A stretch of 64,000 nucleotides of DNA, from positions 81,623,691-81,687,690 of the forward strand of contig CM037877.1 in the NCBI GenBank assembly GCA_021292165.1, in the 5' to 3' direction. Below the pieces are notes generated by a model. The model saw nothing but the letters and a program-made list of their open reading frames with translations. It made no database searches and was not told where the DNA came from. A program made the position numbers and the translations under genes. Of this stretch, positions 55,631 to 64,000 are shown piece after piece. The first letter of the stretch is position 1. Every line of letters begins with the position of its first letter. This stretch comes from Shinisaurus crocodilurus (taxonomy: Eukaryota > Chordata > Lepidosauria > Squamata > Shinisauridae).

Positions 55631-56494
55631 TTATGTACTGTATTCTAACGAGTATAACAGTTGTAGATGGAATAGGTAATTTTGCTGCTGTAAGTCCTTT
55701 ATACGTGCTGCGCAGTCCCTATGCATGGTATACACACATGAGTAATGGTCCCAGATCCATTCAGAGATAGCCGTGCGGATATTGCGTGCTTCACACTGTG
55801 CTGCTGTTTTGGATTGTAGATTCAGTGGATGTGGTGGGGGCTGATTTGGGTGATTGGCAACGGCATTGTTCTCAGCCCCTGGCCCTGGAACCTGGGGGTT
55901 GTCCTGAAAGGGCATGCGCCCCCTTCATTCGCAAATGATGTGCAGGATGCAGCAAGCAACAATGACATCTGGTACGAGGTCTTCCTCCATATCCAGAAGC
56001 ATGTAAAGGGAGTCCCACTGTGATTTTAAGCAGCCAAAAGCATGCTCTATACAGAGTCTAGCATAGCTGGGACAGCAGTTAAAGTTTTTCTGTTGGGGCA
56101 TCCTCGGAGCCCGGCATGGCACCATGAGCCATGGTTCAAGTGCAAAAGCCTGGTCACTGAGAATGAAGGGGTGCACAGGGAGTCTGTTGACCGTGGCAGG
56201 GGGGTTGGTGAAGAATGATCCCATGACTAGCTTATCTGCCAATGGCAAATTCCAGAATATAGCAGTGTCATGCTTCTCTCTGAAACACCAGACTGTATGT
56301 CCATACAGCCATACATCTGGTAACTTGTGTCCTCACTGTGGGAAGCTGTGTGGATCTAGAATTGGCCTCCACAGTCACTTACGGACCCATCGCTAGAGTC
56401 TACACAATTTTCTTTAGAATTTCCTCCTTTTAAAATCTCCTTTTTGTAAATTTTTATCCTGGAAGACAATCTTACTCAGTCATGAGTGATCACC

Positions 56495-56538
<44 letters not shown>

Positions 56539-57260
56539 TCCATAAAACTGCCCTTAGAGTCCACAAGGTCCTGGAGCACCATGCTATAAGAACATTTACG
56601 GTTGTAGAACTCTTCACCCCTTCCGGGCAGAACTAAAATGCATACATGTGAAGAATCCACTGCCCCTGCCACATGAGGGAAACCTAGCTAAGGGAACCCT
56701 TTCATGTTCTTTCTCTTGTCCCCTACCTTTATGGCATCAGACAGGTAGAGCTCGTTTAGAACATGTACCATTGCTCTGAAGATTTCGCACACAGTAGATT
56801 CCCCAACTCCGAAGGTAGTGCTAAGGGGGAGGTACCCAATGTTGAAAGCAAGTTTCTACAGAGTGAGCCCCAACTTTTTTCCCCCTTACTGATATGGATC
56901 TCTTCATTATTGTGTCTGAACGGTGAATTATGGGACCTGTGTCTGCTGCTGTGGTTTCAAAAGTGGCCTGGGATATGCAGAAAGTTCCGTGAAATCTGGT
57001 ATCATCCCAAATGTCTACATCCAGTATCGATGTCCAAACAACTTCAGTATGTAGCAGTGCCCACTGGCAGACAACAGATTGGTCTGCCATAAGCTGCTCC
57101 GCTACAGCTGCTGCGATCATACCATCATGGTCTTTGTCCAATGAAGTACACGTTTCCAGCCACTGCAGACCACTGAACCATCTATAGGCCATCCTGACAG
57201 AGGGTTCTTCTGTAGCCCTGTTCCTTCCCTTCCCCTGCATCTGCAGCATTGAGGTGCAGC
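55631..57260 (-). pseudogene. PIF/Harbinger transposase, broken
   Basis: Read on the minus strand from high to low coordinate. 57249-56821 is an N-terminal region ('RFHGTFCISQATFE', 'SISVRGKKVG'). 56672-56545 has 'AGAVDSSH', which carries the first catalytic Asp of the DDE triad, and 'YNRKCSYSMVLQDLVDSKGS'. 56230-55925 has 'HPFILSDQAFALEPWL', 'ARLCIEHAFGCLKSQWDSLY' and 'IVACCILHIICE', the conserved C-terminal block. 55915-55640 is a C-terminal tail. Frames shift between blocks, and a LINE tail with a GAT microsatellite is inserted at 56255-56540. In intact elements the protein cuts and pastes with 3-bp target duplications. No TIRs were located. Confidence 0.82.
56255..56540 (+). mobile_element. 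LINE 3' end with zinc-finger coda and (GAT)n tail
   Basis: 'NLCPHCGKLCGSRIGLHSHL' then 'RTHR' stop (56319-56396), the C2H2-like coda found at the end of some non-LTR retrotransposon ORFs, is followed by 'gaagacaatcttactcag' and about 15 GAT units. It interrupts the Harbinger pseudogene. Clade uncertain. Confidence 0.6.
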
Positions 57261-57287
57261 AGAGCCACTAAAGAATCTGCTCTAGAT

Positions 57288-57372
57288 ATTGTGTGATGGC
57301 ACTAGAAGAGCTCGTGCTGGTCATTGCGGTGTGATGGCACTAGAAGACCTCGTGCTGGTCATGGTGGTGATC
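57288..57372 (+). repeat. Tandem duplication, 42-base unit
   Basis: 'gtgtgatggcactagaagag' followed by 'ctcgtgctggtcatt' is repeated once with two or three changes. Confidence 0.85.
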
Positions 57373-58057
57373 GGTAAGAGCTTTTAGAGCTATTTTCTTT
57401 GTGACAGCAGTAGCAGCTTCTTCTGCCATAACTCAGCTCCCAGTCCTTTCCAAAGTACATGAGAGGAGTGCTAGCAGTCACATATCACAATGATTTAGCT
57501 ACGGAGACAGGAGGAGTTGAAGGAGAAGAGGGGGCAGAGGCAGAATCATGAGAAGGATGCCGTTTGGAGTGAGTTAAGGAATGCCTAGTTCAGTTAATGG
57601 CGGGAACTGGGTGGAAGAAGCTGCTACTGATGGACATGATGCTTAATGTATCACAGAAACACCATAGCAGAACAGAAGGAATGGCCACAGAGCCAGGCTT
57701 TATAACATAAATTAAGTGGTGGGGAAACACTGATCTGCAAAAGCATTATTTGGAGGGTACCTGTCACCACCGTGGCCAGAAAACCACGCTCTCAAGCCTG
57801 CATAGTCTACAGACAACAGCAAGAAGGTCTTAGTTCATATACCAAGCTCTTCATTCGTTTTGCTGCAGATACCTGCAGAGCAATAGGTAACACCTCTCAA
57901 ATAGGCGAACTAGAGGTGTGTTAATCAGTTGGATAAGGGAGTGGGAAAACAGTGAGAAAGGGGAGAAATAAAGACAGAAGAAATGGAAATAAATACTTTG
58001 GAGTCTGTGGTGATGGATATTCAAACCTCCAAAACATTAAACAACATCCCACTACTG

Positions 58058-58148
58058 CAGCACTTGTTCTCCAACCTTGGGTCCCCAGATGTTTTGCTAT
58101 GCTGGCTGGGGCATGCTGGGAGTTGTAGGCCAAGGTTGGAGAACACTG
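58058..58148. mobile_element. hAT hairpin MITE, copy D (deleted)
   Basis: Starts 'cagcacttgttctccaacc', ends 'ggttggagaacactg', with an exact 8-bp duplication cactactg at 58050-58057 and 58149-58156. It has lost about 45 bases of the arms, including most of the left 'cccagcatgccc' segment. Confidence 0.9.
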
Positions 58149-58159
58149 CACTACTGTCA

Positions 58160-59200
58160 TCCCATGGTGGGAACACGCCTTTGTGCCTAGGGTGAAGGAT
58201 TCTGTGTTGCAGACAGGTGATCTTATGCTTTAAATGAGCAACTCCACGTCTCCTGGCATTACAAGATGTCCCTAGTTCCAGAAATGAAAGCGAAGCATCC
58301 CTACCATCCCCTGCTCTCTAGTGAAATGCCTAGCCTAAATACACAACATTGTTGCAAATTGCAGGCTGAAAGTGTCCTTGAAAGCATACTGGGACAATCT
58401 TCTCATTATGAATTTTTATTTTGCTACAAGAAGGATGGGATAGGTACAGAACAGCAAAGCATATAGCAAGCAAGAGGAGTAGATTCATGGTGGGCTAGCA
58501 TGGAGGAGCAAAATAAACTACTGAGCACCTGCACCTTTTTGCTGGTGCCATTCCTCTTCCATGCCTGCCTGCATGGAAGAACGTGGTTGTCATCAACTGC
58601 CCCATAGGCATCTTTGAACTGGTTGCTCTGTTTCCTCCCATTAAGCAGTGGTGCAAATGGTGGCTCAGTTGGCTCTAGGCCACAGTGTAGTATGACCAAA
58701 GGATCCACTATAGGCCACACAGAGAAGACTCTGTGACCATCGGATCTAGACCAGCAATACTGTAACATGCCTGCTGCTGCTGCTCCTCCTCTGGAGACAG
58801 GTGCCTGGGCAAAACAGGTGGAAGAAACCTACTCTCTTGTGGGCCAATATCCATACTTTCCATGGGGAGGTCCAGCTCTGATTTGCATAGTTTGCATATG
58901 CCACGCAAATCATGGTTGTTCGAACGTATTTTATGCTGTTTTTAACATAAAAAACATAGTGTCGGTTACACCAATCGCAGCGATTTTAACGTAGTTTATG
59001 CTGTTTTTTATGTAAAAAACATAGCGCCAGGGACCCGGAAGTCCGGTGTGTGCCTCAGCTGGTGCTCTCCGGAGGCTTATCTCAGCTCATGTGGCGGGAG
59101 CTCTTGCCGAGCGCACCTCGAGCCAAGCGCTGGGCTCAGCACCCTTCCCTAGTTCTTACAGAGCGACTCTGTATCCCTTTTCAACAACCCACAATGAAAT
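58160..59200. other. Non-coding DNA with short palindromes
   Basis: 58920-59030 has two copies of 'tatgctgtttttaacataaaaaacatag' / 'tatgctgttttttatgtaaa', each a small palindrome. 59035-59150 is CG-richer without an identifiable exon. Confidence 0.4.
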
Positions 59201-59204
59201 CGCC

Positions 59205-59396
59205 CTGCTAGGTTTGGATGACACAGCAAGCCACCATGGTATGAAGTACCCTAAAACAAGCCATGGGTTCTCAGGTTGGCTTGTTCAAGAAAAATAAGTT
59301 ACCCTGCCAAAACTGCACTGGGTTTGGACAATATGACAACCCACCATGGCTGATCACTTGTGGTGGGTTGTCATGTTGTCCAAACCAGGTTAGTGG
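59205..59396. mobile_element. Foldback MITE, 'aggtttggacaacatgacaa' type
   Basis: 'ctgggtttggacaatatgac' followed by 'aacccaccatgg' pairs with 'ggtgggttgtcatgttgtccaaaccagg'. A related arm starts at 59211 ('aggtttggatgacacagcaa'). Same broad family as 17935 and 27117. Confidence 0.6.
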
Positions 59397-59516
59397 CTGT
59401 TACCAGTCATGAACATCACTGGAAAAGGGTATGCTTGTGGGAGGTTTGGGGGGGGGCATTTTGTACCCTTCATTTGCCCTACAACATTTGAAGGCAAAAA
59501 CTTTGCACAGGCATAG

Positions 59517-59558
59517 TAGTAGTAGTGGTGGTGGTGGTGGTGGTGGTGGTGATGATGT

Positions 59559-59644
<86 letters not shown>
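59517..59644 (+). repeat. Compound trinucleotide microsatellite
   Basis: Successive blocks of AGT/GGT, GAT and AAT units, 128 bases in all. It gives homopolymeric poly-G/D/N or poly-Y/H/S/L ORFs that are artefacts. Confidence 0.97.
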
Positions 59645-59645
<1 letters not shown>

Positions 59646-59649
59646 ATAT

Positions 59650-62260
59650 TGATCCCAGAACTTGATGCTTAACATTTATGATGAAAACATATTATGAAAG
59701 GTATGGTACAAAGGGGAAAACTATATCTACCAATTTCAACAAAACTAAGGATATTATTTAAGAAATAGAAGTGATGGTGGTAAAAGAAATTCCAAGTGTT
59801 CCTGACACACTAAAAATAATCTTCATATAGGGTACCCTCATAGCAACTCTGTAAATTGTACACTTGCATGATAGGCATAAATTAAAGCTGGTATGTTGAA
59901 TGTCTGCCTGTATTAAGAAAGAAAGAAAGAAAGAAAGAAAGGGAGGAAAAACAGCAAGCCATTTGTGTCTTATAGGCAATATCATTCAAGTCATTTATAT
60001 TTCTAGTAGATCTATCAAAACAGTTGGACTACTCTAAAGAAAACAAGCGGTTTGAGGATTGTAGCCTTTGGATGAATACAGGTTGCAAAGCAGTTATACT
60101 TGCTATGTTTCACCAAAGGTTGTAACCTAGCAAGAACAGTTGCTGTGCAACCTGCATTTATGTGAGACTGCATAGCAGTACCGCTTATGTCACAAGATAA
60201 GTTTCTTCATTCTAAGAAGGGTCTCTGCCTACAAAAAAAATAACAGGGTGTTATATTAGCTTGGGGCTATTTAAATTAGTGAAGGGTGTGACACACAGAT
60301 TACTGAATACACCGTGCCACTCGCATAAACTATGGTGGACATGATATTCCTAGGACAGCACATCCATTAATAATACAATATTGTCTTCTTTCTGTCCTAA
60401 TGTGAAGCAGAAGCTTGATGAACAGATAATAGGTCAACTCTTGTAATCTTAGATGCCATCCAGGTAAAAATCTCCTGGCATAAAGTTTCAAATTAAAAAT
60501 GCAGATGCTTGCATCTTATATGATTGACTAGCTAGATTATCTTACCTTTGGTTCCATTGAAATGAAGCTGTGAGTACCTCTACTTGAGAGAACTGACCTT
60601 TTAATTGTTTTACTATGGTAAAAGTGGTAGTAATCCTTCAATGCTCCAATCTGTAGAGAGGAAAAAGGTGGAGAGGGAGAAGGGAGGAGAGAGATTTAAT
60701 TTATGAAAAGAAGTTTGTCTGTTTTTCATTTTTTAAAAGGTCTATAAATTATGCAATTTCCTGCTGTACTGAAATGTTACTTGAACCTCAGTGCTCATCT
60801 TTCAAAAGGATGACATATGATATGAAATAGATGGACTGTCCTTGAGGCAGTAACTGTATAACCAAATATTATAACTGAGCTGCTTATTCTGTCTGTATCT
60901 TTCTTTTTAATGTTTAATTTATATGCAGTATTTTAAGTAATTCTGTGCCAATCTATATCCAAACTGTCTTCACAAGGAAAATATAAAAATAATCAAATAG
61001 CAATATGGTTATTAAAAAGCATTCCATCTAGTATGCTCAAGGAAATTACTGTAAAAGGTACTGTTCAGTTATTTAAGCCACCCCACCCCCCTGGGAAAAA
61101 AAATCAATCTGAAGTATCACAAGGGATACATTTCAAAAGGACTGCCATCAAGGGTAGGCATGATCGGGCAACTGCTCACTGACAAGAACCCCCTGAAGTT
61201 GCTCCTCCTCTTCACCATTGCAACCTGCTTCTTCACCTGCCTCTCAGCCCAGACAATGTTGGTGGTGAGAAGGCGGAGCAGTAGAAGCCACTGCCTACTT
61301 GCTCACTGGCTTTCTGCCTGTCAAGCAAGCAAGTGGTAGCTAGCAATGATGAGAAAGAGGACAAGGAGCAACAGCAGCTGGTGACAATGGTGGTATGAAT
61401 GTAGACTCTCTGAGAGAGGAGGCCTATTGAGGGTATCTTGCCCAAGGGCCCTCAGAGACCTGGAGCCAGCACTGTATTCCTATTGGAATTTTGGACGTCA
61501 GAAAAGAAAAGAAATCACTTGAAATGCTTATTTCTTTTATGAAAAGTTAGGAAATGGGAAAGCTACTTGTCAACTGTAAATTAAACATTGCTTTATGATT
61601 CTTTCAGTCTTATCTCTGAAATTCTTTATGCATTTAAAAAATAATAATGGATAAGTTTAAAGAGCTATTGAATTTCAAACAGGTAAAGAAGAATTAAGAC
61701 AGAAAATGATGCTTACATTTCATTTTATCTCAGACTACTGTCCTGCATTGCTTCTTCCTTGCACATCTCCCTATTTTATTAAATTACAGGTGCCACATAG
61801 ACATATATACTTAAACTCTACTCCTTCTCCAATCCAGTGCACTTTGCCAAACGGATTATTAAACTGAGTGACAGGAAGGAGGAAGAATTAGTAGGCGTTG
61901 CTAGGATTGTGTGTAGTCTATGTCACTGGGATGTTTGACAGTCAAGACACTAATATAGAAGGCATAAAGCATGCAAAGAGTTAGCAGTGTCTACCTGCTA
62001 CCTGACAATGTTTCCCTTAACCATTTTTATACGAGATTCTGTTTTTTAAAAATACAAGAAAGTGCTTTCTTGTACCTGCATAAATACTGGGTTTCACAAT
62101 TATCTAATCTGACAGCAATAAGCCACACAGATTTCATTTCAATTGCTTACATATCACGACCAGGTCAAATAATTTACATGTGATTATTCACAATAATCAA
62201 GCAAAGAATATGTTTATATGGACTGAGCACTGACAAAGAATCTTGCTTTATTGAACTCTT
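59650..62260. other. Unique-looking non-coding DNA
   Basis: A (GAAA) run near 59921-59940. No supported exon, RNA gene or transposon. Confidence 0.5.
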
Positions 62261-62264
62261 ATTT

Positions 62265-62400
62265 ATTGATTTACTGTACATCCTTTTTCAGCCCACTCTT
62301 CTGCCAAAAAAAGAAGCTCCCAGAGCGGCATACAAAGATTAATAATAAGACAGTCCTTGCCCTCAAACCTACAATCTAAAAGACATGACACAAAAGGGAA
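62265..62400 (-). mobile_element. LINE 3' end (L2-like, old)
   Basis: On the minus strand: 'tttagattgtaggtttgagg', 'gcaaggactgtcttatt', then 'tatgccgctctgggagcttc' and '...gaagagtgggctg', parallel to the 22699 L2 end but more diverged. Confidence 0.55.
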
Positions 62401-62419
62401 AGGAATTGGAGGGGGGGGG

Positions 62420-63930
62420 GAATAAAAAGTTAGGCACCAGTTCTTTGTTTCAGAGTTCTTATAGATGTTCTTTCTGGCAGGGAATGCCGAAACAAGCTCC
62501 CTGCAGCCATTCCTTCTGTGGCTGATGTATGGGGCTAGGTTGGTCTCCCCCTTACTGTGATGTTCTTCCTGGGAGGTGGGGGGCCCTGCAGCCTCCCAGT
62601 GGCCCTTGGTTGTCTGGCCAATAGATGAGGCCAGAGTCTACAGCTCCAGCAAACTGTCAGTTGGAGCTGTGTGTCCCTTCTGGCAGGGAGGGTTCTATTC
62701 GGTAGATTTTGATACAAGAACTTGGGAGGCGAAGTAGAGAATATTTATTTGTTCCAGCTCTACTTTTCACATCCTTTAGTTATGAAGTCAAAATATTCAA
62801 TACAATTTAATTTGCTAGTATTGCCGCTCTCCAATTAGTGCAGATCAAAGGTGTTCTATATTTTAATGATAAATGTTTTACACTACCCTGACAATTAGAG
62901 TTTTTGTAAACTGAGTCAGAAATTAAATTATTCCATATTTTCTAAATGCATTACTTCCTTTATACATGGAAACAAAATATATTTTCTTAAGGGTAAAAGA
63001 ATGCAATATTCTCCAGGACATTCAGTTTTTAATCAGCTGTTGCTGGTTTGAATGACTGCCTAAGAATTACTGCTGGAACTGTCCATAAAGCTACACACTC
63101 AAAGTACCATTCAGCCAGTGGTAGTTTTGGAACTATTTCTGTAAAACCCAGTGATACTTCCAAACATCCCAGAACAAATGGTTGTAAAGAGACATCATAG
63201 GCAGCTGTGGAGCTCAGAATAATTAATTTTTGTATCCCTATACAGAAACAGAGTGCCCTTTCCAATCCAAATAACCTTATTCAATTATGGGGAGTATGGA
63301 AGAGCCACTCCTTTTTATCTCCGCTTGGGTGCAAATTAGAGACCAGGCTACCCTACACACAGAGACTATTGCAGGCATTTCAATAAGAGGATAGCAACAA
63401 TTATCCTTTTGGGGCAGCTTCTACTTATGAGTACTTATGGTCTCATCCTGCCCAGTTACAATCCACATGGGATTGGATTCAGGATATGCTTTCCCTGGAT
63501 AGAAGGACTCAGCTCACAGAAGTGCCTCCAGTTGATTTTCAGGGTCCCCCTTCCCCCCTGCACCCCACACTCCATTCAGCTCACCACATTCAGCAGGGTC
63601 CCCTGGACCTCTGTGCAGCATTTTCATGGAGCTGGAGTGGCTGCTGTAGGGAGGAGGAAGGAAGGAAAGAAGGAAGGAAGGGGTGGGGAAATCTGCTTCT
63701 GCCAGCCCAGTTGCATGTGCCTAAATCAGGATCCATCCCATGGCATTTTGCTACTGATTTCAGCCATGAAGGCATCCAACCTTCAAAGATCCTGCTGCAC
63801 CATAAAACAGTAACATCTTGATTTCAGACCCTTATTTCTAAAACTCCCATAGAGAGCCAATTAGTTGTGAAACCTCAAAGGAACTGTTTCCCATGGTTAA
63901 GAAGCCTTGCATTACATCATTAATAACACA
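62420..63930. other. Non-coding DNA, no gene seen
   Basis: ORFs at 63029 (minus) and 63409-63821 (plus) have no recognisable domain. Confidence 0.45.
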
Positions 63931-63933
63931 CAA

Positions 63934-63966
63934 AGCGTGGTGGTGGTGGTGGTGGTGGTGGTGGTG
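63934..63966 (+). repeat. (TGG)n microsatellite
   Basis: About eleven TGG units near the right edge of the window. Confidence 0.95.
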
Positions 63967-64000
63967 TGGGAGGTTGGCACAAGAGCCACTCCTTTTTATC

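Noticed and set aside
56316..56396. Host zinc-finger gene
   Set aside because: A single C2H2-like unit directly followed by a LINE-type 3' end and a GAT tail; it is the coda of a retrotransposon ORF.
59390..59675. Poly-Tyr/His/Ser/Leu and poly-Asn/Asp proteins
   Set aside because: Translation of a trinucleotide microsatellite.
1..64000. CRISPR array, prokaryotic operon or phage
   Set aside because: No regularly spaced repeats with unique spacers; the repeat content and base composition are those of vertebrate nuclear DNA.

Overview
The window looks like nuclear DNA of a squamate reptile (lizard or snake). The evidence is the repeat content: at least seven tRNA-headed Sauria-type SINEs ending in '...aggcggggtataaatataataaata', L2- and CR1-clade LINEs, SINE-like repeats with a 5S-rRNA-like head and a CR1-like tail, many short hairpin DNA transposons (hAT, Tigger/mariner, Harbinger types), a degraded Ty3/Gypsy element and long microsatellites. 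There are no bacterial operons, rRNA genes or CRISPR arrays. Almost every ORF is a chance ORF or lies inside a transposon.

Layout. 1-7 kb: repeat-rich non-coding DNA with diverged tandem copies, a hAT-like insertion inside an unclassified repeat, a CR1 fragment and a hairpin MITE. 7.1-7.5 kb: one unidentified host-like terminal exon candidate. 9.8-29 kb: SINEs, hAT hairpin MITEs, L2 3' ends, a 1-kb CR1 fragment, a Tigger-like element, and an unidentified CpG-containing stretch at 19.5-20.6 kb. 31.3-32.3 kb: a hAT element with GACTCG-rich ends and a perfect 8-bp target duplication. 35-43.5 kb: a nested cluster. A decayed Gypsy element is split in its apparent 5' LTR by a TIR-bounded insertion (35500-41185, 11-bp TIRs, 10-bp target duplication). 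Inside it lie a CRE+TATA promoter-like segment, a CpG island with what reads as the first coding exon of SNED1 (minus strand), several MITEs, a tRNA-SINE and a long L2 LINE. 45.4-46.5 kb: a second GACTCG hAT element with a different, very GC-rich palindromic cargo. 47.9-49.8 kb: a decayed L2. 52.4-53 kb: an apparent solo LTR. 55.6-57.3 kb: a PIF/Harbinger transposase pseudogene interrupted by a LINE tail. 57.3-64 kb: mostly unique non-coding DNA with microsatellites.

The only confidently recognised host coding sequence is the SNED1-like exon (signal peptide plus the start of the mature protein). Its position between the two halves of a transposon, itself inside an LTR, argues that it is an ectopic, transposon-carried copy of a gene's 5' end rather than the native locus. 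This is the most interesting point in the window. Everything was read by eye; family names for repeats rest on recognition of terminal and coding motifs, not on a database search.
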